Shown piece by piece: positions 26,249-34,142 of a DNA stretch of 64,000 nt. Below the pieces are notes generated by a model. That model did no database searches. It was not told where the DNA came from and was given only the letters and a program-made list of their open reading frames with translations. This DNA comes from Erythrobacter oryzae (lineage in GTDB: Bacteria; Pseudomonadota; Alphaproteobacteria; Sphingomonadales; Sphingomonadaceae). Position 1 is the first letter of the stretch; each line of letters starts with the position of its first letter. The stretch is taken from NCBI RefSeq assembly GCF_030271515.1, contig NZ_JASCXI010000003.1, forward strand, positions 124,001-188,000, in the 5' to 3' direction. A program made the position numbers and the translations under genes.

Positions 26249-26920
26249 ATGAAAACAGCTTCGACAAAACTTCGCATCGCAGCGCTCGGCCTTTCGGCCG
26301 GAGCGCTTGCGCTCGGTTTGGCCCCCGGCGACACCGCCCCGCTGACCGCCCCTGCCGCCGCGCAGGCCCAGGCCTCCGATCTCGACCGCGTCGTCACCGC
26401 GCTGCGCTCGATCTCGACCATGAAGGCCGACTTCGTCCAGACCGACCGCAACGGCCAGTCGCTGCGCGGGGTGATGACCCTGAAGCGCCCGGGCAAGATC
26501 CGGTTCGACTACGGCAAGGCCGCCAACTTCCTCGTCATCTCCAACGGCAAGTCGCTCTACGTGATCGACTACGAGGTCTCGCAGGTCGAGCGCTGGCCGA
26601 TCGGCAATTCGCCGCTGGGCGCGCTGTTCGATCCCGAGAAGGACGTAAAGCGCTACGGCAAGCTGATGCCGACCTCGAGCCGCGACGTCATCTCAGTTCA
26701 AGTGCGCGATCCCAAGAAGCCCGAATTCGGGATGATCACGCTGATCTTCGTCAAGAACGCCGCCGCGCCGGGCGGCTTGCAGCTGACCCACTGGGTCGCG
26801 CTCGACGCACAGAACAACCGCACCCGGGTGGAGCTGTCGAACCAGCGCTACGGCGTGGCGGTGGCCGACAGCACCTTCACCTTCAAGGACCCGCGCCGCA
26901 CGGCTCGTCGCCCGGGTTGA
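26249..26920 (+). CDS. lolA: Outer-membrane lipoprotein carrier protein LolA
   Basis: The 223-aa periplasmic chaperone takes lipoproteins from LolCDE to the outer membrane. A long signal region (1-~41, ending AAAQAQA) is followed by the half-barrel: ADFVQTDRNGQSLRGVMTLK, RPGKIRFDYG and ISNGKSLYVIDYE are diagnostic. The C-terminus FTFKDPRR is normal. The LolB partner is not in the window. No U-rich terminator follows directly; the next strong one is at 27095. Confidence 0.92.
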   Translation: MKTASTKLRIAALGLSAGALALGLAPGDTAPLTAPAAAQAQASDLDRVVTALRSISTMKADFVQTDRNGQSLRGVMTLKRPGKIRFDYGKAANFLVISNGKSLYVIDYEVSQVERWPIGNSPLGALFDPEKDVKRYGKLMPTSSRDVISVQVRDPKKPEFGMITLIFVKNAAAPGGLQLTHWVALDAQNNRTRVELSNQRYGVAVADSTFTFKDPRRTARRPG

Positions 26921-27006
26921 ACATCCGTCCGACGAACGGTTGTATGAAAGCGACAAAAAACTTGCCGCGTTCATGTGAGTGAAAGGCACCAGCCGCTAAT
27001 TATTCT

Positions 27007-27130
27007 CAACAAGGCGGGCCGAAGGGAGGTTTCCCCCCTGTTGCCCACCCTTCGAATGGGCCTGCCTTGCACAAGCGTGACGAACGCTCCATGGAACCCC
27101 CGACCCATCGCCCCCGGGTCGGGGGTTTTT
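27007..27130 (+). ncRNA. Candidate structured small RNA downstream of lolA
   Basis: There is no credible ORF here, but a rod-like fold is visible. CAAGGCGGGCC (27010-27020) pairs with GGCCTGCCTTG (27059-27069), one wobble; inside it GAAGGG (27021-27026) pairs with CCCTTC (27048-27053). A small hairpin AGCGT/ACGCT (27074-27088) follows, and then a 12-bp terminator. A possible promoter lies just upstream (GTGAAA at 26979, TATTCT at 27001, 16-bp spacing). The long rod with internal bubbles could fit a 6S-like RNA, but I cannot confirm that. It could also be the 3' end of the lolA transcript. Confidence 0.5.
27095..27130 (+). terminator. Strong Rho-independent terminator
   Basis: A perfect 12-bp stem (AACCCCCGACCC at 27095-27106 with GGGTCGGGGGTT at 27116-27127) is followed by TTTT. 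It ends the candidate RNA or the lolA message. Confidence 0.85.
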
Positions 27131-27134
27131 GGTG

Positions 27135-27235
27135 TCCGGGCGGTTTATGCAGGCCTGCAAAGCGCTCCGCTCCGGTTCTCGGTCGAAGCACTTTTCGGCG
27201 ATGCCTAAACCACCCGGACGCGTCGCGTTTTTTGT
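27135..27235 (+). other. Second long inverted repeat ending in a T run
   Basis: TCCGGGCGGTTTATGC (27135-27150) pairs with GCCTAAACCACCCGGA (27203-27218) with two mismatches around a ~52-nt loop containing GCAGGCCTGC. It is followed by CGCGTCGCGTTTTTTG. It may be a second small RNA or an element inserted behind the first terminator. No coding potential is convincing. Confidence 0.4.
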
Positions 27236-27255
27236 TTGCGCCCTCAGAGCCGGGC

Positions 27256-27412
27256 GCAGCGCATCCGCGCTGCTTGGCTTTCCTCGTATAAGCTCGGGCG
27301 CGCGTTCGCGTCTTTTGTGTTCCGCAGCGCATCCGCGCTGCGAAATCCTCGCTCATGCGACCTGAAGGTCGCATCGCTGCGGGCGCGCGTTCGCGCTTGC
27401 GGCGGCTGCGCC
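27256..27412. repeat. Cluster of short palindromes in the non-coding island
   Basis: The palindrome GCAGCGCATCCGCGCTGC occurs twice (27256-27273 and 27324-27341). GGGCGCGCGTTCGCG occurs twice (27296 and 27381). GCGACCTGAAGGTCGC and GGCGGCTGCGCCGCC are further hairpins. Together with the two RNA-like folds this fills the 530-bp gap between lolA and the alkaline phosphatase gene. Confidence 0.6.
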
Positions 27413-27450
27413 GCCGAGGCAGCGCGACACGTTAGATTTGCGCGCCTATC

Positions 27451-28866
27451 TCACTTCTCCCAGCCGAGCGCCTTGGTGATGATCGTGTAGATCACGTTCT
27501 GCTCGATCACCCCGTGGGCGCGGGCCGCGCCGGGGCCGGTGGCGAACAGGGCGACATCCTCGCCGCCGTGGGTCTCCGCGCCGGTCGGGACCAGGGATTG
27601 CTGCTGCGCCTTGAGGCCCGTTTGCGGCACCGGCCGCTCGCCCTTCACGGCGCCAGGGCCATTGGCATAGCCCAGCGTCGAATAGGGCTTGCCGTCGAGC
27701 GCCGGGGTCGGATCACCCTCCTTCAATGCGCCCGCATGGTCGCCGTCGCCCCCACCCGGCGGCGGCACCACCAGCCCGAGGATGTCGTTCCCCCGCACCG
27801 GATAGCCCGCGATCGTGAAGACATGGCTGTGATCGGCGGTGACGAGGATCAGCGTCTCCTTCGGATCGGTGTGATCGACCGCATATTGCACCGCGCGCGC
27901 AAACTCGACCGCCTCTTCCAGCGCATAGCCGGCGCGGCCCTCGTGGTGGGCGTGGTCGATCCGACCGCCCTCGACCATCAGGTAGTAGCCGTCCTTGTCG
28001 CCCTTCAGCCGCGCGATCGCCTGCGCGGTCATCTCGGTGAGGGTCGGCTCGGTCGAATCGGCCTTGCGGTCGGCCATGTAATTGAGGTGGCTCGGGTTGA
28101 AGAGCCCGAGCACCGGCTTGCCCAGCGGCGCGGCGGCGAGCCCGGCGGCGTCCTTCACCACCACTCCGCCGGTCCGCGCGGCCCAGGCGGCGGGCAGGTC
28201 AGCCGCCGGATCGGCGCGGCGGCCGCCCATATTCTTGCCGTAGAACATCGCCGTCCCGCCGCCCAATGCGAGGTCGAACTGCGCCTCGACCAGCTGCTGC
28301 GCGATGTCCTTGCAGCCCTGCCCCTGCTGGCTCGCGGGGATGTTGCTGTCGGCCTCCCAGTCGCGGTCAGCGGTGTGGGCATAGACCGCTGCGGGCGTCG
28401 CGTGGGTGATGCGGGTGGTGGTGACGATCCCCACCGCGAGCCCGCGCGCCTTGGCCAGTTCGCCCAGCGTCGGGAGCTGGTGGGCGAGCGCCTCGCTGCA
28501 CACGCCGCGGGTCGCCTCGGGCCCGATCCCGAGCACCCCGATGCGGGTCTTGAGCCCGGTGTTCATCGCGCTCGCCGTCCCCGCGGAATCGGGCACCTGC
28601 GCGTTTGTGTTGTAGGTCTTGACCAGCGCCACGTTGGGGAATTTCTCGAAGCTCAGCTGGTTTTCCTCGCCCGTCTCCCCGCGCTTCTGGCCCTCATAGA
28701 TGCGCGCGGCGGTGATGGTGGAGATGCCCATGCCGTCGCCGATGAAGAGGATGACATTCTTCGCGCGCGGTTCTTCCGGCGGTTTGGCGCGGCGTTCCTT
28801 GGCGAGCACCGGGGTGGTGGCGGCGGAAGCGAGCAGCAGGGCGGCGAGGAAGGTGCGGGTGATCAT
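27451..28866 (-). CDS. phoA: Alkaline phosphatase, PhoA family
   Basis: The 471-aa secreted phosphomonoesterase has a signal peptide (1-22). Metal and catalytic motifs are NVILFIGDGMG (Asp44), VPDSAGTASAM (nucleophile Ser94), EGGRIDHAHHEGRAG and VTADHSHVF, and the C-terminal GAETHGGEDVALFATGPGA supplies the last zinc His. It frees phosphate in the periplasm. A weak Pho-box-like repeat sits ~45 bp upstream. The antisense frame across it is a shadow. Confidence 0.94.
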   Translation of the reverse strand: MITRTFLAALLLASAATTPVLAKERRAKPPEEPRAKNVILFIGDGMGISTITAARIYEGQKRGETGEENQLSFEKFPNVALVKTYNTNAQVPDSAGTASAMNTGLKTRIGVLGIGPEATRGVCSEALAHQLPTLGELAKARGLAVGIVTTTRITHATPAAVYAHTADRDWEADSNIPASQQGQGCKDIAQQLVEAQFDLALGGGTAMFYGKNMGGRRADPAADLPAAWAARTGGVVVKDAAGLAAAPLGKPVLGLFNPSHLNYMADRKADSTEPTLTEMTAQAIARLKGDKDGYYLMVEGGRIDHAHHEGRAGYALEEAVEFARAVQYAVDHTDPKETLILVTADHSHVFTIAGYPVRGNDILGLVVPPPGGGDGDHAGALKEGDPTPALDGKPYSTLGYANGPGAVKGERPVPQTGLKAQQQSLVPTGAETHGGEDVALFATGPGAARAHGVIEQNVIYTIITKALGWEK

Positions 28867-28908
28867 GGCGGGTCTCCGGGTCGGTAGCCCGCCCTATCGC
28901 GCCGCGGT

Positions 28909-28926
28909 TTGACGATAAAGTGAAAG
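28909..28926 (-). promoter_or_regulatory. Weak Pho-box-like repeat upstream of phoA
   Basis: On the minus strand CTTTCAC-TTTA-TCGTCAA shows two TCA-centred 7-mers at an 11-bp period (5/7 and 4/7 matches to the Pho-box unit), 43 bp from the phoA start. Its position and the nature of the gene make it plausible; the match alone is weak. Confidence 0.35.
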
Positions 28927-29003
28927 CTAGAAGTTTCGGAGTCCTTGTCGTCCTACCGCTTCGCTACTTGAGGACGGGGACGCGCTACCCTAAGTCCCGC
29001 CCC

Positions 29004-29792
29004 ATGCTGACCGTCGCCACCTGGAACATCAACTCGGCCCGCCTGCGCGTCGGCCTCATCGAAAAGCTGCTGACCGAGGCCGCGCCCGACATCCTGTGCC
29101 TGCAGGAGATCAAGTGCGAGAGCCACCTCTTCCCCGCCGAGGCATTGGCGGCGCTGGGCTACACCCATCAGGCGGTGAGCGGGCAGAAGGGCTACCACGG
29201 GGTCGCCACCATCAGCCGCGTGCCGATCCGCGAAGTCACTCGCCATGACTGGCAGGACAACGGCGAGGCGCGGCACATCGGGGTCGAGGTTGTCGGCAAG
29301 GATCTGCTGGTCGAGAACGTCTATATCCCGGCAGGCGGCGACATTCCCGACCGCGAATTGAACCCCAAGTTCGGCCAGAAGCTCGACTTCCTCGGACGGA
29401 TGACGAAGTGGGCCGACGCGCTCGACAAGCCCACGCTGATCGTCGGCGATTTCAACATCGCCCCGCTCGAAAGCGACGTGTGGAGCCACAAGCAGCTCCT
29501 CAAGGTCGTCAGCCACACGCCGATCGAGGTGGAAACCTTGGGGAAGTTCCGCGACGCCCACGGCTGGGTTGATCTCGGCCGCCAGCACATTCCCGCGCCG
29601 GAGCGCTATTACTCCTGGTGGAGTTATCGCAATCCCGGCTGGCAGGAAAACGACAAGGGCCGCCGGCTCGACCACATGTGGGCCTCGCCCGAGATTGCGC
29701 AGCAATCGAGGGCCCACCGGGTGCTTGAAGCCGCCCGTGCGTGGGAGCAGCCCTCCGATCACGTCCCGCTGATCACGGAGTTCGACCTCTGA
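29004..29792 (+). CDS. xthA: Exodeoxyribonuclease III
   Basis: The 262-aa AP endonuclease/3'-5' exonuclease of base-excision repair has all family motifs: TWNINSARLR, ILCLQEIKCE (Glu35 metal ligand), the active Tyr/Asp region in VENVYIPAGGDIPD, VGDFNIAP, GRRLDHMWAS, and the catalytic His in SDHVPLITEF. I use ATG 29004, after a short unlikely lead. The next gene, ribA, begins inside its stop region. Confidence 0.94.
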   Translation: MLTVATWNINSARLRVGLIEKLLTEAAPDILCLQEIKCESHLFPAEALAALGYTHQAVSGQKGYHGVATISRVPIREVTRHDWQDNGEARHIGVEVVGKDLLVENVYIPAGGDIPDRELNPKFGQKLDFLGRMTKWADALDKPTLIVGDFNIAPLESDVWSHKQLLKVVSHTPIEVETLGKFRDAHGWVDLGRQHIPAPERYYSWWSYRNPGWQENDKGRRLDHMWASPEIAQQSRAHRVLEAARAWEQPSDHVPLITEFDL

Positions 29793-30856
29793 GCGCACCG
29801 TCGCCTGAACGCCGCGCCGCACAGGCCGTGGACGCCCTGCGCCACGGCTGGCCGCTGGCGTTCGCTGGCGGGCCGGTTCTGCTCCCGGTAGAGACCGCCA
29901 CCGCACCGGACGCCCGCGCGCCGCAAATGCTGATCTCCGCCGCGCGCGCCGCGACGCTGAAGCTCGCCAACCAGAAAGAGGCAGCCGTCCCCCACGCCCC
30001 CGTGCTGATCGCGGGCGGCGAGGATTTTACGATCCGCGACGCCCTTCCCATCGCCGACCCGGCACTGGACCTCGGCAACCCCCTCAAGGGCCCGTTCAAG
30101 GCGGTGAGCATCGACTGGCCCGAAACCGCCGCCGCAGCACTGGAACTGGCGCGGATCGCAGGCATCCTGCCCGCCTTCATGGTGGACGCCGAAGCCGCAG
30201 GTGAGGCGCTCCCCATCAGCCTCGAAGACCTCGCCGCCTATGCCGACGCGGGCGCGCTCAAGATCGTCACCCGCGCGCGCCTGCCGGTCTCCGCCTGCGA
30301 GGACGCCGAGATCGTCGCCTTCCGCTCCGCCGCCGACCTGCGCGAGCATGTCGCGCTCATCATCGGCAAGCAAAACGGCGACCGCCAGCCGCTCGTCCGC
30401 CTGCACTCCGAGTGCCTCACCGGCGACATCCTCGGCAGCCTCAAATGCGATTGCGGCCCGCAACTCGACGCCGCGCTCCACGCAATGGCGCACGAGGCGG
30501 CGGACAATGGCGGCTGGGGCGTGCTGCTCTACATGCGGCAGGAGGGGCGCGGGATCGGCCTCATCAACAAGCTGCGCGCCTATCGGTTGCAGGACCAGGG
30601 CTTCGATACGGTCGAGGCCAACCAGCGCCTTGGCCTCCCCGACGAAGCGCGCGATTTTCCCGTGGCGGCGCGGATGCTCGAACTGCTGGGCGCGGGCCGC
30701 ATCCGCCTCCTCACCAACAACCCGGCGAAAGTCCGCGCGCTCGAGGCGGCGGGCATCACTGTGAGCGAGCGCGTCCCGCACCAGCTCCCCGAGAACCCCC
30801 ACAACGCCCGCTATCTGGCAACCAAGCGCGACCGCTCGGGGCATCTCTTGACGTGA
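29789..30856 (+). CDS. ribA: GTP cyclohydrolase II with degenerate RibB-like N-terminal half
   Basis: This catalyses the first step of riboflavin synthesis. The C-terminal half is a complete GTP cyclohydrolase II: zinc site HSECLTGDILGSLKCDCG, then LYMRQEGRGIGL and LLTNNPAKVRALEAAGI. The first ~180 residues follow the fold order of DHBP synthase (ARIAGILPAFMVD, LEDLAAYADAGALKIVT), but the acidic REnEGDL loop and the GHTEA motif are missing, so that half is probably inactive. The start is uncertain: CTG 29789 has GGAG upstream, while GTG 29741 or 29828 are alternatives. The stop overlaps the next GTG. Confidence 0.85.
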   Translation: MSAPSPERRAAQAVDALRHGWPLAFAGGPVLLPVETATAPDARAPQMLISAARAATLKLANQKEAAVPHAPVLIAGGEDFTIRDALPIADPALDLGNPLKGPFKAVSIDWPETAAAALELARIAGILPAFMVDAEAAGEALPISLEDLAAYADAGALKIVTRARLPVSACEDAEIVAFRSAADLREHVALIIGKQNGDRQPLVRLHSECLTGDILGSLKCDCGPQLDAALHAMAHEAADNGGWGVLLYMRQEGRGIGLINKLRAYRLQDQGFDTVEANQRLGLPDEARDFPVAARMLELLGAGRIRLLTNNPAKVRALEAAGITVSERVPHQLPENPHNARYLATKRDRSGHLLT

Positions 30857-31359
30857 GCGCGATCACCATCCGCCCCGAACGCCCCGGCGACGAAGCCACC
30901 ATCCACCGCCTCACCGAAGCCGCCTTCCGCGACATGCCTTTCAGCGAGGGCGACGAGCAGCACCTCGTCGACGCGCTGCGCCGCGACGGCGATCTCGCAC
31001 TGTCGCTGGTGGCCGAGGACGCCGCGCGGATCGTCGGCCACATCGCCTTCTCGCGCGTCACGATCAGCGACGGCACGCCGGACTGGTACGATCTCGGCCC
31101 GGTCTCGGTATGGCCGGAACTGCACCGGCAGGGAATCGGCAGCGCGCTGATCCTCCACGGCATCGCGACCTTGCGTGAGCGCGGTGCGGCGGGGATCGTG
31201 CTGCTCGGCAGCCCGGTCTACTACGGCCGCTTCGGTTTCCGGCACGAGCCGCAGCTACGCTACCCCGGCCCGCCGCCCGAATATTTCCAGTGCCTCGTGC
31301 TGACGGGGGAGCTTCCCCACGGCGAGGTGACCTACGCCCCCGCCTTCCGCGCGCTTTAG
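30853..31359 (+). CDS. GNAT family N-acetyltransferase (YhbS-like)
   Basis: The 168-aa protein has a GNAT core: ITIRPERPGDEATIHRLTEAAF, VGHIAFSRVTI, LGPVSVWPELHRQGIGSALI (acetyl-CoA binding, RQGIGSAL) and LLGSPVYYGRFGF. It transfers an acetyl group to an unknown amine. GTG 30853 overlaps the ribA stop. The TAG stop lies at the TA target site of the MITE that begins at 31359; the stop codon survived the insertion because TA was duplicated. Confidence 0.88.
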   Translation: MSAITIRPERPGDEATIHRLTEAAFRDMPFSEGDEQHLVDALRRDGDLALSLVAEDAARIVGHIAFSRVTISDGTPDWYDLGPVSVWPELHRQGIGSALILHGIATLRERGAAGIVLLGSPVYYGRFGFRHEPQLRYPGPPPEYFQCLVLTGELPHGEVTYAPAFRAL

Positions 31360-31624
31360 AGCCTGTCCCGGTTAGGTGGAAGCGTTGTCATCGCGTCAGG
31401 AAGTCCGCTGGACAGGAGCGGCGTGCAGCAGGGGCTGGTTGCCCCTGCAAGTGCCGCGACGCAGCCAGCGGACTTCCTGACGCGACCCCGGAGGGGCGGG
31501 CCGCTTTTGGCCCACCACGCCGTCGCTTGTCGGTCACTATGCTTCGGCATGGCTCCCTCCGCGCTTCTTGTGCTGGGCCAAAATCGGCTCCGTGCCAATG
31601 CTTCCACCTAACCGGGACAGGCTC
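31359..31624. mobile_element. 266-bp MITE with 29-bp terminal inverted repeats
   Basis: The ends GAGCCTGTCCCGGTTAGGTG... (31359-31387) and its inverse (31596-31624) match over 29 bp with one mismatch and are flanked by TA on both sides (31357-31358, 31625-31626). Inside is a perfect 20-bp inverted repeat (31392-31411 with 31465-31484) around a GCAGGGG/CCCCTGC hairpin. It encodes no transposase. A TA duplication suggests an IS630/Tc1-like donor; the GAGCCTG tip also recalls some IS5-group ends. Confidence 0.85.
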
Positions 31625-31712
31625 TAGCACCGCTGACCGCTGCTGCCGCAACCCCTTGCGCCAGCGCGGCTTTTGACCGACCATCGCGGCACTGCAACCG
31701 GGGAGACCCACG

Positions 31713-32435
31713 ATGCGCGCGCTGATTCTCGCCCTGGCTGTCGTCCTCGGCACGGCCAACACCCTGCCGACGCTCGACGAGGAGATCGAAGCGCTCGTCA
31801 CCGAGGGCAAGGTCGATGAGGCCTATGACCTCGCCCGCGCTGCGGCCAAGCGGGGCGATGCCGACGCGCAGGACTGGCTGGGCTGGTTCCACGAGACCGG
31901 CAAGGGCCGCAAGGTCGACCTCAAGAAGGCCGCCGAGCATTACCGCAAGGCCGCGGACGCGGGCGACAACCATGCCGCGTGGCGGCTCGGCGTGCTCATC
32001 GACAGCGGCAAGGTGCCGGGCCGCCTGGAGGACGCGGTCGCCCTGTTCCAGGCCGCGGCCGACCGCAATTTTCCCGCGGCCCACGTCAGCCTCGCGGTGA
32101 TGCAGGCGACCGGGCGCGGCACGCCCAAGGACCACACCGCGGCGATGGCCAACTACCTCGCCGCCGCCAAGCTCGGCCATCCCCACGGCGTGCGCGGGGT
32201 GGGGATCATGTTCTACCTGGGCGAGGGCGTCACCAAGGATGTGGTGGAGGCCGCCGCGTGGTTCCTCGCCTCGGCCGCGATGGGCAACGAGGAGGCGGAG
32301 CAGAGCCTCCAATCGATCGCCGACGAGGTGCCCCCGGGCAACGGCCGCGCGATCGTCGAGCGCGCGAAGGCGATTGCGGCGGAACTGGGCGCCGAGGTGG
32401 ATATCACCTTCGAGGAAGACCCGCCTGCCAGCTGA
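31713..32435 (+). CDS. Secreted Sel1-like repeat protein
   Basis: The 240-aa protein has a short signal peptide (MRALILALAVVLGTANT) and about four Sel1-type helical repeats, for example DAQDWLGWFHETGKGRKVDLKK, AWRLGVLIDSGKVPGRLEDA, AHVSLAVMQATGRG and GVGIMFYLGEGVTKD. Such repeats form solenoid scaffolds for protein contacts. The acidic tail ends EEDPPAS. GGGGAGA precedes the ATG. No partner is evident. Confidence 0.88.
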   Translation: MRALILALAVVLGTANTLPTLDEEIEALVTEGKVDEAYDLARAAAKRGDADAQDWLGWFHETGKGRKVDLKKAAEHYRKAADAGDNHAAWRLGVLIDSGKVPGRLEDAVALFQAAADRNFPAAHVSLAVMQATGRGTPKDHTAAMANYLAAAKLGHPHGVRGVGIMFYLGEGVTKDVVEAAAWFLASAAMGNEEAEQSLQSIADEVPPGNGRAIVERAKAIAAELGAEVDITFEEDPPAS

Positions 32436-32456
32436 CGGGGGGCGCGGGCCTAGGCT

Positions 32457-33419
32457 CTAGCGCGGCTCGTACTGCCTGATCCCGTCCGCGATGCGGTTGC
32501 CCTGCATCACCACGCGGCTCGCGGTCCAGTCGGCGAGGAAGGCGCTGGTGCGGGTGAGGCCGGGGACGAAGCGCGCCTCGTTGTTCTCGACCCTGAGGCC
32601 GTCCGATGGGTGCAGCAGCTCCTCGGCCCCCAGCGCGATGAAGGCGGAGAAATTCTCCTTGTCGCGGCCCTGGACGAACCAGTTGTCGGCGATCCGCCCG
32701 ATGCTGCCGGCGGGCAGATCGATCATGTAGTTGGTGCCCGTGCCGTTCGCGTCGTCGAAGCTGTTGTCCTCGATCACCACCTGCGCCGCGCGGGCCTTGA
32801 GGTAGTGCCCGCCGGTGCCGCGCTCGAAGCGGCTCTCGCGCACGGTGAGCGAGGCGATGTTGCCGATGTAGATCGAATGCGCGCAGCCCGCATCGTTCTC
32901 GCAGGTGCCCAGCCCCGAGAAGGTCGAGCGCAGGATGTAAACGCGCATCGCAGGATCGGCGGCGGTGAGGATGCCCTGCTGGCTGTTCTCGAATCGCGCA
33001 TAAGCAATGTTGAGGGCGCCTTTCTCGAGCCGGATGCCCGCCCCGTTGCCGTCGGGCACGCGGATGTCGGAGAAGGTGATCCCCCGGATTTCCGCGCCGA
33101 TCCCGCGAAGCACGAAGGCCGCCTTGCCCTCGCAGGCGCGGCCCGTGAAGGTGACGCTGCCGGGCTGGAGCGCCTCGTAGACGATCACCCCGCCCTGCTG
33201 CACCGCGCATTGGCGGTAAGTGCCAGGCGCAATGCGGATCGTGCCGCGGCCCTCCCCGATGGCATCGACCGCTTCCTGCAAGGTGGCGAAGCGCTTGCCG
33301 CTCTCGGCCACGGTGAAGGCACCGGGCGCGGGCTGCGCGGTCAATGCGGCGGCGGGCAGCAGGGCCGCGGCGGCGAGGACAAGTGCGGGCAGGCGCGCGC
33401 GGAGCGGGTGGGCGATCAT
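32457..33419 (-). CDS. Secreted right-handed parallel beta-helix protein
   Basis: The 320-aa protein has a signal peptide (1-~30, ending ALTAQP), then FTVAESGKRFATLQEAVDAIGEGRGTI-type entry into a pectate-lyase-like helix with repeated coils (ITFSDIRVPDGNGAGIRLE, SIYIGNIASLTVRESRFERG, VVIEDNSFDDANGTG). Such helices bind or cleave polysaccharides; catalytic residues are not recognisable. I use ATG 33419. It is isolated, with the lipoprotein genes divergent upstream. Confidence 0.82.
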   Translation of the reverse strand: MIAHPLRARLPALVLAAAALLPAAALTAQPAPGAFTVAESGKRFATLQEAVDAIGEGRGTIRIAPGTYRQCAVQQGGVIVYEALQPGSVTFTGRACEGKAAFVLRGIGAEIRGITFSDIRVPDGNGAGIRLEKGALNIAYARFENSQQGILTAADPAMRVYILRSTFSGLGTCENDAGCAHSIYIGNIASLTVRESRFERGTGGHYLKARAAQVVIEDNSFDDANGTGTNYMIDLPAGSIGRIADNWFVQGRDKENFSAFIALGAEELLHPSDGLRVENNEARFVPGLTRTSAFLADWTASRVVMQGNRIADGIRQYEPR

Positions 33420-33577
33420 CGGCGTGATACTACCACCCGCACCCCCTCCCGCCATCGCCCGCACACGGCCTGTGCCCATTTGGCACTTGGCGGCAGGGGC
33501 AAGGCGTGGCTAAACCCCTCGCGCAATCGCGGCCGGGCCAGCCCCCGCACGCCGCGCGAGAGGAGAGAACCCGAGCC

Positions 33578-33871
33578 ATGCGCAAGCTTTTGAGCCTTAC
33601 CGTCCTGACCGCCGCCGCGCTGACCCTTGCGGCATGCGGCAGCGCCGACGATGCCTCGTCCGAGGCGAGCGCCGACACGGTCGAGATGCCCGCCGACAGC
33701 GCGCTGGAGCCGGTCACCGACGCGCCGGTCGCCGACCCTTCCGCCACAGCCACCGACGCGCCCGAGCCGGTCGTGCCCGAAGCAGGCGCGACGGCCGCGG
33801 GCGATGCCGCCGCGGCGGTCGCCGACAAGGCGCTCGAGGCCGCGGGCAAGGGCGAAGACGCGCCGCGCTAA
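33578..33871 (+). CDS. Small Ala/Pro/Asp-rich lipoprotein
   Basis: The 97-aa protein has a textbook lipoprotein signal (MRKLLSLTVLTAAALTLAACGS; lipobox LAAC) followed by a low-complexity acidic region with repeated TDAP/TDAPEPV units and no fold that I recognise. GGAGAGAA precedes the ATG. A second small lipoprotein gene starts 13 bp after its stop. Confidence 0.75.
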   Translation: MRKLLSLTVLTAAALTLAACGSADDASSEASADTVEMPADSALEPVTDAPVADPSATATDAPEPVVPEAGATAAGDAAAAVADKALEAAGKGEDAPR

Positions 33872-33884
33872 GGCCCCGCCCGCC

Positions 33885-34106
33885 ATGCCCCGCCTTTCCG
33901 TGCTCGCCCTCGCCCTCGCGCTTGCCGCCTGCGGCAGCGAGGAGGTGCGCGAGGCCGGGCCCATCAGCCCGGGCGAGGCCAAGACGCTCGACGAGGCCGC
34001 CGAGATGCTCGACCAGCGCCGCCTCCCGGCCGAGGCCCTCCCCACCGATGCGCCCACCGCTCCGCCTGCCGAAATGACAGGCGACGACGCCGAGGCCCGC
34101 CGTTAG
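33885..34106 (+). CDS. Second small lipoprotein in tandem
   Basis: The 73-aa protein has lipobox LAAC (MPRLSVLALALALAACGSEE), then GPISPGEAKTLDEAAEMLDQRRL and a tail PTDAPTAPPAEM that echoes the TDAP repeats of the preceding gene. The helix with LDEAAEMLDQR resembles a short heptad segment. It is probably cotranscribed with the first lipoprotein; the function is unknown. Confidence 0.7.
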   Translation: MPRLSVLALALALAACGSEEVREAGPISPGEAKTLDEAAEMLDQRRLPAEALPTDAPTAPPAEMTGDDAEARR

Positions 34107-34142
34107 GCGGGCGAGGCGCCCCCTCACAAGGATGCCGACACC

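Noticed and set aside
26975..27208. 77-aa frame over the candidate small RNA
   Set aside because: It crosses the strong terminator at 27095, has no ribosome-binding site and no protein-like pattern.
27256..27412. CRISPR array
   Set aside because: The repeats are palindromes without regular spacing and there are no spacers or cas genes.
31423..31611. Short frames inside the MITE
   Set aside because: The element is only 266 bp and built of nested inverted repeats; no transposase motif is present.
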